From Bizionia saleffrena (lineage in GTDB: Bacteria; Bacteroidota; Bacteroidia; Flavobacteriales; Flavobacteriaceae): a stretch of DNA of 64,000 nucleotides. The notes under the pieces are model-generated. The model saw nothing but the letters and a program-made list of their open reading frames with translations, made no database searches and had not been told where the DNA came from. The position numbers and the translations under genes are program-made. Location: contig NZ_VSKM01000008.1 of the NCBI RefSeq assembly GCF_008086175.1, positions 62,001 through 126,000 of the forward strand, read 5' to 3'. Shown piece by piece: positions 18,156-28,142 of this stretch. Within the stretch, counting starts at the first letter, position 1. Every line of letters begins with the position of its first letter.

Positions 18156-19109
18156 TCACAATGTATTTATTAGCTCCTTTTCCGATTTAAAAACAGCAAT
18201 ATCGGGTAATTCGGCAATTGCTTTATTTATAAAGAATAGTGCCTTTTGCGAGTTGTTTTTGTGTTTGTAAATTTGTGCCAAACGGTAATACGCCCAGCCT
18301 TTAGGCACACCATCGTTAGCACTATAATTCTCTAAATAAACGTTTAAACAATATACCCCTTTTTCTAATTGCACATTATAATCGGCACAGACTTTACCAA
18401 TTTGATAATGCAAAGCATTGCGTTTATGCTTCATATTTGCGGCTTCTAAAACGCTAATCGCTTGGTTAGTCTTCCCTTCTTTCTCGTAAAGTTTAGTCAG
18501 TTTATCGTAACACGTTACCGAGCCACCAACAGTAATTGCCAGCTTATAATATTTCTCGGCTAACTCGGGTTCGGCATCATATTCGTAAATATAACCTTTA
18601 GCCAAATAGCCATCCACTTGGGATAAGTTCTCTAATTGGTTGGCATACTCCAAAGACTTGCTCTTACTTCCACCTATAATTCCGGGTAATTGCATATACA
18701 ATTCCACCAGCGCCCAACGCGCATCGATGTGTGCGGGATCTAATTGTGCAGCTTTCAAAAATGCATGTTTTACGTCTCCAATAATTCCTAAGGCTCTAAT
18801 TTTATTTATCGTTAGTGCTTTCATTCCCAAAGCACCACCATATTTAAACTGGTAATTAGCATTATCCGGCCTTTTATCGACCAAAACCTGATACTGTTCT
18901 ATAGCGCTGTCCCATTTTTTTTGTTGGCCGTTAGCATCACCAAATAACTCAATGGCTTCTAAATGATTTGGGTTTTCTGCAACAAACGGCGCTAAAAGTA
19001 AAGATGCTTTTTTGTATTCTTTATTGGTATATAAATTCTCTGCATCGTTAAATGCCGTTTGTCCGAAATTAAGCAACGGAAAAAGGAATAGAAATAGTAG
19101 GGCTCTCAT
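18156..19109 (-). CDS. Secreted tetratricopeptide-repeat protein
   Basis: 317 aa with a signal peptide MRALLFLFLFPLLNFGQ. It then consists of TPR-like helical repeats from about residue 20 to the end (ENLYTNKEYKKASLLLAPFV, WDSAIEQYQVLVDKRPDNANYQFKYG, WAYYRLAQIYKHKNNSQKALFFINKA). A GIIGGSKSKSLEYANQL segment breaks the repeat series. It is probably periplasmic and a protein-protein scaffold, but the partner is unknown. It is divergent from the macroglobulin gene (19277), separated by 167 bases. Confidence 0.75.
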   Translation of the reverse strand: MRALLFLFLFPLLNFGQTAFNDAENLYTNKEYKKASLLLAPFVAENPNHLEAIELFGDANGQQKKWDSAIEQYQVLVDKRPDNANYQFKYGGALGMKALTINKIRALGIIGDVKHAFLKAAQLDPAHIDARWALVELYMQLPGIIGGSKSKSLEYANQLENLSQVDGYLAKGYIYEYDAEPELAEKYYKLAITVGGSVTCYDKLTKLYEKEGKTNQAISVLEAANMKHKRNALHYQIGKVCADYNVQLEKGVYCLNVYLENYSANDGVPKGWAYYRLAQIYKHKNNSQKALFFINKAIAELPDIAVFKSEKELINTL

Positions 19110-19276
19110 ATTTATTATAAATTAGAGCTAAAATAGTATTCTAATTGGTATTGTTTTTGATTTTAGCGCAACAATTAAAAGTGACACCTTCAAAAAAGAG
19201 GCGTTCACGCATTAAAACGCGTCGTTTGCGTAGTTCTTATTTTTTATAAAAGTACAATACGATAAATTGCTTAAAA

Positions 19277-22200
19277 ATGATGTTTATGAAAAATCACGTT
19301 ATCTTATTACTGATTATATTTTTTGCTAACGCCTCCTTTTCCCAAGATAAAAGCTACGACCAATTATGGCGTGCTGTTGAATTTGAGGAAGTTAATGGGT
19401 TGCCAAAATCGGCTTTAAAAATAGTGGAAACTATTGAAGCCAAAGCAACAGCCGATAATAACGAACCTCAACAGATTAAAGTGTTGCTTTTTAAAAGCAA
19501 GTTTGCTTTAATTTTAAAGGAAGACGCGCAATTACAAATTGTAAATGCTTTTAAAGCCAAAATTAAAACGAGTACAGCTCCCACTAAAAATATTTTAGAA
19601 AATGTACTTGCTAATCTTTACTGGCAATACTTTAAAGCGCATCGCTATCAATTCTACAATCGGACTAAAACGGAAGAAAAAGTAGATGCCGAAGATTTTA
19701 GAACTTGGGATTTAACAACGCTAATTGAAGACATTCAACTGCATTTTGATAATTCTCTACAAAACGAATCCCTGCTTCAACAAACCGATTTAAACAATTA
19801 CAATATACTTTTAGATCGAAAAAAAGACTCAAAGTTATACAGACCAACACTATTCGATTTTTTAAGTCATAATGCGTTAGATTTTTATAAAGCTTCAGAG
19901 GCGCGTATTACAAAACCTGCAGACAACTTTCGCATAGATGACCCTAACTATTTTAGTGATGCTGAAACCTTTTCTAGGCTATCTATTCAATCCACCGATT
20001 CTCTTTCCTCTCAACTAAAAGCTTTAAAAATTTATCAGAAATTAATACAGTTTCATTTAAATAAACCTGATAAAACAGCTTTAACCGATGTTAATATTAG
20101 CAGATTACATTATGTTTATGCTAATACCGTTGTTGCCGACAAAGAGAATTTGTTAATAGATAGTTTTAAAAAAGAAAGTGATAAAAACACAGGAACGGAA
20201 AGCGAAGCCCAATATGATTATGAAATAGCACATTTATTATATAAACAAGGGTTGCAATATGACAGCAATACAAATGCTGACGTACGTTGGAAAATAAAAG
20301 ACGCTGTAGAACTTTGTGAATTCGTTATTAAAAAACATCCAGAAACTAACAGTGCAGAACACTGTGCCCTTTTAAAGCAAAGAATTTTAAGTCGATCTCT
20401 TGGCATTCAAACAGAGTCGAATTTACCAATTAATAAAAATGCCAAGCTATTAGTTACCTATAAAAACATTGAGCAATTAGAATTTTCAGCTTATGCCCTA
20501 TCGGAAAAGGAAATTACTAGCTTCAACGACCTTCATAAAATTGAAGAACAAAAGGCTTTTATCGGTAAGTTATCTGCAACAAAAACGTGGAAAACGCCTT
20601 TAATTGATGAAGGCGATTATCAGTCGCATACCATTGAAATTTTAGCCCCAAAATTAGACAACGGTCGCTATTTAATAGTCGGTGCAGCCGAAAATGACGG
20701 TATAGACATTGCGCATAGCCTAGTGCAAGTTACCAATACAGCTTATATAGAATACCATGACCATGAATTTAAAGTTTTTCAGTTTATAGATCGCAATAAC
20801 GGACAACCGCTTACTCAGGTTGAAGTTACGATTACCTATGAAGATAAAAAGAGCAAAAAGACGATAACAACCGATGCGTACGGTAAAATACGCGTAAAAG
20901 ACAAAACAGATAGATACGGCAGCTTTAGCTTAACGGTAGCCAACGGAACAGACACAGCCGTATTTAAAAACTTATACTTACGTGGGTATTACCCCAAGAA
21001 TATGCCAGAAAAAACAAGCTATAAGTCCTTTTTATTTACCGACCGTAGTATATACAGACCAGGACAAACAGTGTTTTTTAAAGGAATTATTATAGATGTT
21101 GATCGTAATAGATCGCTAGTAGTTAGCGATTATAAAACGAGTGCTAAATTGATTGATGTTAATGGTAAAGAACTTAGTAATTTAGAACTTATAACAAATG
21201 ACTACGGATCGATTTCTGGTGAATTTATTCTTCCAAACACAGGATTAACGGGGCCATTTGCTATTCGTTTACAAGAGCAAAATGAAAAGTATACAATAAA
21301 TAGTCAAACCATTTTTAGTGTTGAAGAATACAAACGTCCGAAATTTAAAACGACATTCAAGTCCCTTACTGAAACAATAAAAGTAAACGATAGCGTTACC
21401 GTAAAAGGTGAAGCCTTAGCGTTTGCAGGATCTACAATTACTGATGCTAAAGTGGTCTATCGTGTTAAAAGAAATATTCAATACGCACCGTGGTTTTACA
21501 GATCGCGTTATGCGCCACAACAACCGGAGCAAGAAATAGCACACGGAGAAACCACTACAAATAATAAAGGAGAATATTCCATACCTTTTAAGGCTATTCC
21601 AGATGCTAATGTCGATAAAAAAGGACTCCCTATTTTTAGTTATGAAATTACAGCTGATGTTACCGATATTAACGGTGAAACCCAAAGCGCATCCACTTTT
21701 ATAAAAGCGGGATACCATACTATTACAGCAGCGCTCTCTATTGCAGATCAGTTAGAAAAATCGAATAAAAAACATACGCTTCAATTAACGACGAAAAACT
21801 TGAATGATGAATTTATTTCGACCACCGGAAGCTTAAAAATATACAAACTACAAGCACCAGATCACGTTTTAAGGCCGCGACCTTGGGAAGCGCCAGACTA
21901 TCAGAATTTTACAAAAGAAGACTTTAAAACACTTTTTCCACACGAAGCGTATACCAATGAAGACCACATTGAAAACAGGGAAAAAGGAGCATTAGTTTTT
22001 GAAAAAACAGTGACTACCGACTCACTAACAGATATATCTCTAGGAAATATAAAACGATGGGATTCTGGGGCGTATATTATAACGTTTGAAACTAAAGACC
22101 CTTCCGGGTTAACTGTTAAAGATGAAATAAAGATATCTGTTTACGGTAATAATGACACGGTTTTAGCCGATAATCAGCTTTTTAGCATTACAACCAATAA

Positions 22201-25200
22201 AATAGAATATGCACTTAATGACACGGCAGAAATTACTTTGGCTACGGCAGCAGAAGACTTAGTTATTAATGTAGATATTGAGAAAGACCATAAAATTATA
22301 AAATCGTACACCGTACCACTACTTGCTAACAAGAAAACCATTAGTGTGCCTGTAACAGCTAACGATTACGGCGGATTTGTCGTTCATGTTAGCTATGCTG
22401 CTTTTAATAGTTTTTATAGTTCATCTCTACGCATTAATGTGCCTTATCCTAAATCTGAATTAGAGATTGAAACGCTAACATTTAGAGATAAACTTCAGCC
22501 TGGAAGTGATGAAACCTGGTCGTTTAAAATAAAAGGTCCGCAGGGCGAAAAAGTATCTGCCGAGCTTTTAGCAAGTATGTACGATGCTTCCTTAGATCAA
22601 TTTAAGAAACATCAATGGCAATTTTCACCACTGTATCAACCACAATACTACTCACAATCTCGACGTAGTGGGTACAGCTCTTTTTTTAATTCTAATTTTA
22701 AAGTGCAACTAAATCAGTTATACAATTACTTCCCTAGTCCAAAAAACTATGACAGTCTTAATTGGTTTGGCTTGCATATAGGGAATGAGAACCAATACAA
22801 ATATTATTTACGTGATTTACAATCAAGAAGAAGGCAAATGCCAACATTCGATAAAGTCATCTCGGGAATAGTTCTCGACGAAAATGGATTACCACTTCCT
22901 GGTGTAAATATTATTGTTGAAGGTACAATTTATGGCACACAAACAGATTTCGATGGTCATTACAGTCTTAAAGTAAAACAAGAGAGTCAAGTCTTTTATT
23001 CGTTTGTAGGCTATGTCACAGAGAAAAAACCAATAACTTCACAAACCATTTATAATTTATCCATGGCAGATGATGATAACGTAGAACAGGTTGTTATTAG
23101 CGCTTTAGGAATAAAGCGCAATCGTCCTGAATTAACTTATGCAATAGGATTTAGTGATCAAAAAGCTGACATTCAAGGTGCTCCTATGGAAGAGGAGGAT
23201 TCCTATGAAGTCGCAGAAAAACATATAACAGAGGACAAACAAGATGCTACAAATAACGATTTCTCCAATGTACAGATTAGAAAAAACCTACAAGAAACTG
23301 CTTTTTTCTTCCCACAATTAGAAACCGATAAGGATGGCACTATTAGTTTTAACTTTACGACACCCGAAGCTTTAACACAGTGGAAATTACAGTTGCTTGC
23401 ACATACTAAAACCTTAGAAAGTTCTATAAAAACCTTGGATGCTGTAACCCAAAAAGAATTGATGGTTATTCCAAATGCGCCTCGTTTTTTACGTGAAGGT
23501 GATCGCATAACAATTAGTACAAAAATCGTAAATCTTACCAATAAAGAATTAAATGGTACGGCGGTGCTTCAGTTGTTCGATGCGGTTACTAATAACCCTA
23601 TTGATGCCCAACTGAATAATAGCAATAGCAAACGTGCGTTTACAGTAGCCGAAAAAGGAAATACACAAGTCTCTTGGCAATTAACGATTCCGAAGAACAT
23701 CCAAGCCGTGACCTATAAAATTTTAGCACAATCGGGGAATTATAGTGATGGTGAACAAAACGTATTACCTGTTTTAACCAATAGAATGTTAGTTACAGAA
23801 ACTTTACCAATGTGGATAAGCAGTAACGAAACGAAAACATTTACGCTCGATAAATTAAAAACAACGACCTCACCAACGTTAAAACATCATAAACTGACAT
23901 TAGAAATAACAAGTAATCCTGCGTGGTATGCGGTGCAAGCTTTACCGTATGTAATGGATTACCCTTACGATTGTAACGAACAGATTTTTTCGCGCTATTA
24001 TGCAAATAGTTTGGCACACTCCATTGTGTCATCTAATCCAAAAATAAAAAGGGTTTTTAACCAATGGAAATCTCACGATGGTTTACTCAGTACTCTAGAA
24101 AAAAACCCAGAATTGAAATCTATTCTAATTGAAGAAACGCCATGGTTGCGAGATGCTGAAAGCAAGACAGAACAAAAAAAACGTATCGCACTACTTTTTG
24201 ATTTTAATACAATGACGAATGGATTATCAAAAGCGATTCGCAAACTAGAAAATAATCAAATGGACTCCGGTGCGTGGTCTTGGTTTGGGCAATACCGAGA
24301 AAATAGATTTATCACGCAACATATTATTTCGGGCTTTGGGCATCTTAAAACATTGGGTGTAAACACAGAATCTAATAGTAAAATGATTAGTAAAGCCATT
24401 GGGTATTTAGATACGCAATTTGTGAAGGAATACAACGATTTAACAAAACACAGCGCTAATGTAGACGTATCGGCAGATCATTTGAGCTATAGTCAATTAC
24501 AGTATTTGTACATGCGAAGCTTCTTTAAGGACGTAAAAACAACGAAAGAAGTACGCAAAATAATGGACTATTATCAATCGCAAATCAATGCGTATTGGTT
24601 ACAGCGTTCTCTTTATGCGAAAGGAATGATGGGGTTAATTTCGAATAGAAATGGTGATAAAGCGACAGCTCACCAGATTTTAGAATCGCTTAGAGAAACT
24701 AGTATTACATCAGAAGAATTAGGAATGTATTGGAAAGAAAACACAAGTTCTTGGCAGTGGTACGAAGCGCCTATTGAAACGCAATCGCTACTTATTGAAG
24801 CGTTCTCTGAAATTGAAGAGACCTCAGTACGTAAAACCGGAACTATAGATAACTTAAAAATATGGTTGCTTAAAAACAAGCAAACGAATAGTTGGAAAAC
24901 CACAAAAGCAACAACCAATGCCGTCTATGCCTTACTATTACAAAGTAGTGATTGGTTAAGTGTTACCGACAGTGTAGAGGTGTCGATTGGAGGACAACCC
25001 CTTTCTCCGGAGACTCTTGAAAATGTAAAAGTTGAAGCCGGAACAGGCTATTACAAAACGAGTTGGAACACCACAGAAATAAAACCAGAGTTGGCTGACG
25101 TAACCCTTACTAAAAAAGGAAATGGCATTGCTTGGGCCGGTTTATACTGGCAATATTTTGAAGATTTAGAGGCCATTACTTTTGCCGAAACACCTCTTAA

Positions 25201-25615
25201 ACTACAAAAAAAACTCTTTAAGAAAACGCAAACAGATACTGGTGAACTCTTAACTGACATCACAAAAAATACAACGCTTAATGTGGGTGATGCTATTCGT
25301 GTGCGCATTGAAATAAGAAGTGATCGCGCTATGGAATTTGTGCATTTAAAAGATATGCGTGCGTCAGGCTTAGAACCCATAAACGTATTATCGCAATATA
25401 AACACCAAGACGGTTTAGGGTATTATGAATCTACGAAAGATACGGCAACGCATTTCTTTTTTGATTATTTACCAAAAGGCATTTACGTTTTCGAATACGA
25501 TTTACGCGTTACCAACGCCGGAGAAATGAGTAATGGCATTACAACCATTCAAAGTATGTACGCACCAGAATTTACAAGTCATAGCGAAGGGATTCGTATT
25601 ACCACCAAAGAGTAA
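19277..25615 (+). CDS. Alpha-2-macroglobulin family protein with embedded SusC-type N-terminal module
   Basis: 2112 aa. The signal peptide ends NASFSQ (ATG at 19286 is an equally good start); there is no lipobox, unlike the E. coli homologue. After an N-terminal region with helical/TPR-like character come macroglobulin domains, with MG2 around RSIYRPGQTVFFKG (about 595). Near residues 1193-1280 lies a carboxypeptidase-D-like sandwich plus the SusC tag VVISALGIKR. The A2M domain follows (about 1350: TPEALTQWKLQLLAHTKT), then the thioester domain with DCNEQ; Cys1566 and the Gln three residues on match the CxEQ thioester motif. Such proteins trap proteases covalently. No pbpC gene, the frequent partner, is adjacent. 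Confidence 0.88.
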   Translation: MMFMKNHVILLLIIFFANASFSQDKSYDQLWRAVEFEEVNGLPKSALKIVETIEAKATADNNEPQQIKVLLFKSKFALILKEDAQLQIVNAFKAKIKTSTAPTKNILENVLANLYWQYFKAHRYQFYNRTKTEEKVDAEDFRTWDLTTLIEDIQLHFDNSLQNESLLQQTDLNNYNILLDRKKDSKLYRPTLFDFLSHNALDFYKASEARITKPADNFRIDDPNYFSDAETFSRLSIQSTDSLSSQLKALKIYQKLIQFHLNKPDKTALTDVNISRLHYVYANTVVADKENLLIDSFKKESDKNTGTESEAQYDYEIAHLLYKQGLQYDSNTNADVRWKIKDAVELCEFVIKKHPETNSAEHCALLKQRILSRSLGIQTESNLPINKNAKLLVTYKNIEQLEFSAYALSEKEITSFNDLHKIEEQKAFIGKLSATKTWKTPLIDEGDYQSHTIEILAPKLDNGRYLIVGAAENDGIDIAHSLVQVTNTAYIEYHDHEFKVFQFIDRNNGQPLTQVEVTITYEDKKSKKTITTDAYGKIRVKDKTDRYGSFSLTVANGTDTAVFKNLYLRGYYPKNMPEKTSYKSFLFTDRSIYRPGQTVFFKGIIIDVDRNRSLVVSDYKTSAKLIDVNGKELSNLELITNDYGSISGEFILPNTGLTGPFAIRLQEQNEKYTINSQTIFSVEEYKRPKFKTTFKSLTETIKVNDSVTVKGEALAFAGSTITDAKVVYRVKRNIQYAPWFYRSRYAPQQPEQEIAHGETTTNNKGEYSIPFKAIPDANVDKKGLPIFSYEITADVTDINGETQSASTFIKAGYHTITAALSIADQLEKSNKKHTLQLTTKNLNDEFISTTGSLKIYKLQAPDHVLRPRPWEAPDYQNFTKEDFKTLFPHEAYTNEDHIENREKGALVFEKTVTTDSLTDISLGNIKRWDSGAYIITFETKDPSGLTVKDEIKISVYGNNDTVLADNQLFSITTNKIEYALNDTAEITLATAAEDLVINVDIEKDHKIIKSYTVPLLANKKTISVPVTANDYGGFVVHVSYAAFNSFYSSSLRINVPYPKSELEIETLTFRDKLQPGSDETWSFKIKGPQGEKVSAELLASMYDASLDQFKKHQWQFSPLYQPQYYSQSRRSGYSSFFNSNFKVQLNQLYNYFPSPKNYDSLNWFGLHIGNENQYKYYLRDLQSRRRQMPTFDKVISGIVLDENGLPLPGVNIIVEGTIYGTQTDFDGHYSLKVKQESQVFYSFVGYVTEKKPITSQTIYNLSMADDDNVEQVVISALGIKRNRPELTYAIGFSDQKADIQGAPMEEEDSYEVAEKHITEDKQDATNNDFSNVQIRKNLQETAFFFPQLETDKDGTISFNFTTPEALTQWKLQLLAHTKTLESSIKTLDAVTQKELMVIPNAPRFLREGDRITISTKIVNLTNKELNGTAVLQLFDAVTNNPIDAQLNNSNSKRAFTVAEKGNTQVSWQLTIPKNIQAVTYKILAQSGNYSDGEQNVLPVLTNRMLVTETLPMWISSNETKTFTLDKLKTTTSPTLKHHKLTLEITSNPAWYAVQALPYVMDYPYDCNEQIFSRYYANSLAHSIVSSNPKIKRVFNQWKSHDGLLSTLEKNPELKSILIEETPWLRDAESKTEQKKRIALLFDFNTMTNGLSKAIRKLENNQMDSGAWSWFGQYRENRFITQHIISGFGHLKTLGVNTESNSKMISKAIGYLDTQFVKEYNDLTKHSANVDVSADHLSYSQLQYLYMRSFFKDVKTTKEVRKIMDYYQSQINAYWLQRSLYAKGMMGLISNRNGDKATAHQILESLRETSITSEELGMYWKENTSSWQWYEAPIETQSLLIEAFSEIEETSVRKTGTIDNLKIWLLKNKQTNSWKTTKATTNAVYALLLQSSDWLSVTDSVEVSIGGQPLSPETLENVKVEAGTGYYKTSWNTTEIKPELADVTLTKKGNGIAWAGLYWQYFEDLEAITFAETPLKLQKKLFKKTQTDTGELLTDITKNTTLNVGDAIRVRIEIRSDRAMEFVHLKDMRASGLEPINVLSQYKHQDGLGYYESTKDTATHFFFDYLPKGIYVFEYDLRVTNAGEMSNGITTIQSMYAPEFTSHSEGIRITTKE

Positions 25616-25663
25616 ATAATAGCCAATATAAATGATGAAGTATTATAAAGAAAGCAATTTTAA

Positions 25664-25678
25664 TTACGTATAACGTAA
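25664..25678. repeat. 15-bp palindrome downstream of the macroglobulin gene
   Basis: TTACGT-ATA-ACGTAA, perfectly symmetric. It is followed by an imperfect larger dyad AAACG...CGTTT (25678-25725). The 220-base gap up to the SDR gene holds this, the bidirectional terminator at 25783 and nothing else recognisable. Confidence 0.3.
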
Positions 25679-25782
25679 AACGCAAGTTCTCGACTACACC
25701 TGAACGGACCATGGCGCTTCGTTTAGAAATACAATAAATATTTTTGCCAGAATCACTACTAATTAAACAGACATTACAACAC

Positions 25783-25810
25783 AAAAAAGAGGCTTCGCGG
25801 CCTCTTTTTT
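25783..25810. terminator. Bidirectional terminator between macroglobulin and SDR genes
   Basis: Stem AAAAAAGAGGC / GCCTCTTTTTT with a TTCGCG loop; A tract before and T tract after, so it can serve both convergent genes. Confidence 0.85.
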
Positions 25811-25835
25811 ATACTATAAATTATTTTCTATTCTC

Positions 25836-26561
25836 TTATTTTGAAGGCGGCATCGCTGGTCTTACCTCAATTTTACTTGGTAACGTTCTTGGATTCATTT
25901 TTAATACATCGGCTACTAATTCGCCAATATCTTCGCTTTGAATTTTCCAAGCATCTGCATCATTTAGCGTATGTCCGTTAAAATGAGTGGCTACCGATCC
26001 TGGCATAATCGTGCTTACTTTTATACCGTGCTGACGTAAATCTAACATTACCGCTTGCGTAAATCCTGTAACACCAAATTTACTGGCGTTGTATGCAGAA
26101 CCGTTTGCAAAGAAGTTCTCGCCTGCTAAACTTGAAATTGTTAAATAATAACCTTTTGTTTTCTTTAAAGCATTCACACTGGCTTTAATAGAATTAAAAA
26201 CCCCAGTTAGATTAGTGTCAATGGTGTCTTTCCATTGTTCTTCCGTGATGTCTTCAATACTTGCAAAGTGCCCTATTCCAGCATTAGCAACCATAACGTC
26301 TAGCTGTCCGAAAACATCTTCAACGGCGTTTACTGCTTCTTGCTGACTTTTAAGATTTCTAACATCGGCTTGAAAACCTATGGCTTTTGCTTCCGTTTTA
26401 GAATTAGCATTCAATCGTTCGGCTGCTTCTTGAGCAGATTGTAATGTACGACTTGTAACGGCTACGTTTACACCTTCTTGTAATAAACGTTCGGCAATAC
26501 CATATCCTATTCCTTTTGTTCCTCCTGTAATAAGGGCTACTTTATTTTTTAATGTTGTCAT
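25836..26561 (-). CDS. Short-chain dehydrogenase/reductase (SDR)
   Basis: 241 aa classical SDR. The NAD(P)-binding motif TGGTKGIGYG is at about residues 13-22, the structural NAG motif is in VANAGIGHF, the catalytic Ser lies in LTISSLAG and the active-site YxxxK is YNASK. The C-terminal loop MPGSVATHFNG is typical. A basic residue after the first glycine motif (SRTLQ) hints at NADPH preference. Substrate cannot be deduced; the sequence resembles FabG-like or sepiapterin-like SDRs. It has its own -7 box at 26579-26586 and ends at the bidirectional terminator. Confidence 0.88.
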   Translation of the reverse strand: MTTLKNKVALITGGTKGIGYGIAERLLQEGVNVAVTSRTLQSAQEAAERLNANSKTEAKAIGFQADVRNLKSQQEAVNAVEDVFGQLDVMVANAGIGHFASIEDITEEQWKDTIDTNLTGVFNSIKASVNALKKTKGYYLTISSLAGENFFANGSAYNASKFGVTGFTQAVMLDLRQHGIKVSTIMPGSVATHFNGHTLNDADAWKIQSEDIGELVADVLKMNPRTLPSKIEVRPAMPPSK

Positions 26562-26578
26562 TTGTATTCTGTTTTACT

Positions 26579-26586
26579 CAAAATTA
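26579..26586 (-). promoter_or_regulatory. -7 promoter element TAATTTTG for the SDR gene
   Basis: Exact TAnnTTTG match on the minus strand, 17 bases before the ATG at 26561. No TTG box at the right distance. Confidence 0.4.
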
Positions 26587-26637
26587 CAAAAAAGGCAACG
26601 GATTACAGTATTTTAAAGGTTATCAAAATGATAAAGT

Positions 26638-27165
26638 TTACTGTTTTGGTTTGGGTGGATATTGCGTGAATATCTTATCTACAACAGCACGAAAATAAGA
26701 TTCTCGTTGCTCAGGAGATGCTTTAGGATTCATACTACTTTCACCTTTACCTTGCCAAAACAACCCCATTTTAGAGTCGTCTACAAACTCAATTAAAAGA
26801 CTCTGATTCACTTTATTTTGCCCCATAGGAATACCAATAGAGATACCCCCACCAATACCTCCATTTCCGCCGCCAAGACCAACGCCTACATTATTTCGTG
26901 GCGCTTCTTGATGTTGAGACATTTTAAAATCGATTAAAAAATCAGGCGTTTCAGAAACCGATAATCCTTGTTTTGACAGACTTTTAGTAATGGCAATAAT
27001 TAAACGCTTATCGTCCAATTCATTTAAACCTGATTCTATATTAGAGAAATAGTTATAGGTTTTATACTCTGAAAACGTAGCTGTTTTTTCATAATCCGAT
27101 GTCACTTGAATAGCGCTACAAGAGCACAAAAAGACACACAGTAGGAGGAGTTTAATAAATTTCAT
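26638..27165 (-). CDS. DUF4136 family lipoprotein
   Basis: 175 aa. Lipoprotein signal MKFIKLLLLCVFLCSC with Cys at 16. The body starts DYEKTATFSEYKTYNYF and has a glycine-rich loop GVGLGGGNGGIGGGISIG near residue 95, then LLIEFVDDSKMGLFWQGKGES, all typical of DUF4136. After the Cys comes SAIQ, without acidic residues, so it probably faces the periplasm. Function is unknown. It lies 76 bases upstream of the SDR gene in the same direction. The 256 bases between it and the K+ channel gene hold nothing recognisable. Confidence 0.8.
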   Translation of the reverse strand: MKFIKLLLLCVFLCSCSAIQVTSDYEKTATFSEYKTYNYFSNIESGLNELDDKRLIIAITKSLSKQGLSVSETPDFLIDFKMSQHQEAPRNNVGVGLGGGNGGIGGGISIGIPMGQNKVNQSLLIEFVDDSKMGLFWQGKGESSMNPKASPEQRESYFRAVVDKIFTQYPPKPKQ

Positions 27166-27421
27166 AGTTCTAGATTTTCAATAAATATAATCATTAGCGG
27201 CCGATTAAAAATAATATAGTTTAATTAACCCGTTCAAAACAGATTATTTCGATAGTTTTTAAACCGACATCTTATTTTTTTAGAAATAAATTTAAAGATA
27301 TAGAGAAGGCTTTTTAAGGTTTGCTATGCGTTTAACAAATGGTAATAATTTGGTCTAGTTTCTTAGTTTTAAAAGTGAAACGACCTTGAATCGTTTATCG
27401 AAAAAAAAGTCTAATTAAGAT

Positions 27422-28126
27422 TTAGTCCTTTTTATCGACAGACCGTGTTAGTGCTGAAGAAATAATACCTGTTGGAATAGCCACGATACCTAAACCAATC
27501 ATTAAAATAAAAAAAGTAAAGATTCGACCACCAACCGTAACCGGGTAAACGTCGCCGTAACCCACCGTTGTTAGCGTAATAATAGCCCACCACAAACTAT
27601 CGAAAATAGACGAAAAGTGTTCTGGCTGTGCTTCGTTTTCGAAATAATAGATGCCTACTGCCGAAAAATACATTAAAATAAGCGTGATTAATATAAAGAG
27701 TAATATTTCTTCTTTTGCTGATTTAATTGCAGCATTAAAATGATTCATCGCTTTATTGTAGCGCACCAATTTAAGGATCCTAAACAATCGTAAAAAACGA
27801 AGTGCTCTTAACGATCGTAAGTCAACTCCCATTGCAATATAAAATGGAAGAATAGCCAGCAAATCAATGATGCCGTAAAAGCTGAAAATAAATTTCAGCT
27901 TTTTCTCAGACACATAAATTCTTAGTATATATTCAATAGAAAAGATAACCACACAAAACGTCTCGAAAATCCTTAAGAGAAAGCGTGTGTCTGGCTCTAA
28001 ATCTGGAAGCGTTTCAATAGAAAACGTTACTACCGACAGTAATATTAGCCCTTGAATAAAAAAAGCAAAAACACGACTTGAAGTAGTGTCGCCATTTTCT
28101 ATAATAGTTCTAACTTTCTCTTTCAC
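27422..28126 (-). CDS. Voltage-gated potassium channel (six-TM ion transporter family)
   Basis: 234 aa inner-membrane channel. S1 to S6 can be traced; S4 is RSLRALRFLRLFRILKLVR (about 104-122) with Arg/Lys every third position, the voltage-sensor pattern. The selectivity filter TVGYGD is at 187-192, and the S6 helix contains IMIGLGIVAIPTGIISSAL. Length is that of minimal bacterial Kv channels such as KvAP-like proteins, with no cytosolic RCK domain. It starts 16 bases after the obgE stop and is probably cotranscribed with it. Confidence 0.9.
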   Translation of the reverse strand: MKEKVRTIIENGDTTSSRVFAFFIQGLILLSVVTFSIETLPDLEPDTRFLLRIFETFCVVIFSIEYILRIYVSEKKLKFIFSFYGIIDLLAILPFYIAMGVDLRSLRALRFLRLFRILKLVRYNKAMNHFNAAIKSAKEEILLFILITLILMYFSAVGIYYFENEAQPEHFSSIFDSLWWAIITLTTVGYGDVYPVTVGGRIFTFFILMIGLGIVAIPTGIISSALTRSVDKKD

Positions 28127-28142
28127 GGCAGTGGTATAGACG

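Noticed and set aside
25744-25941. 65-codon plus-strand frame after the macroglobulin gene
   Set aside because: It runs through the bidirectional terminator and into the antisense of the SDR gene; its amino acids show no family.
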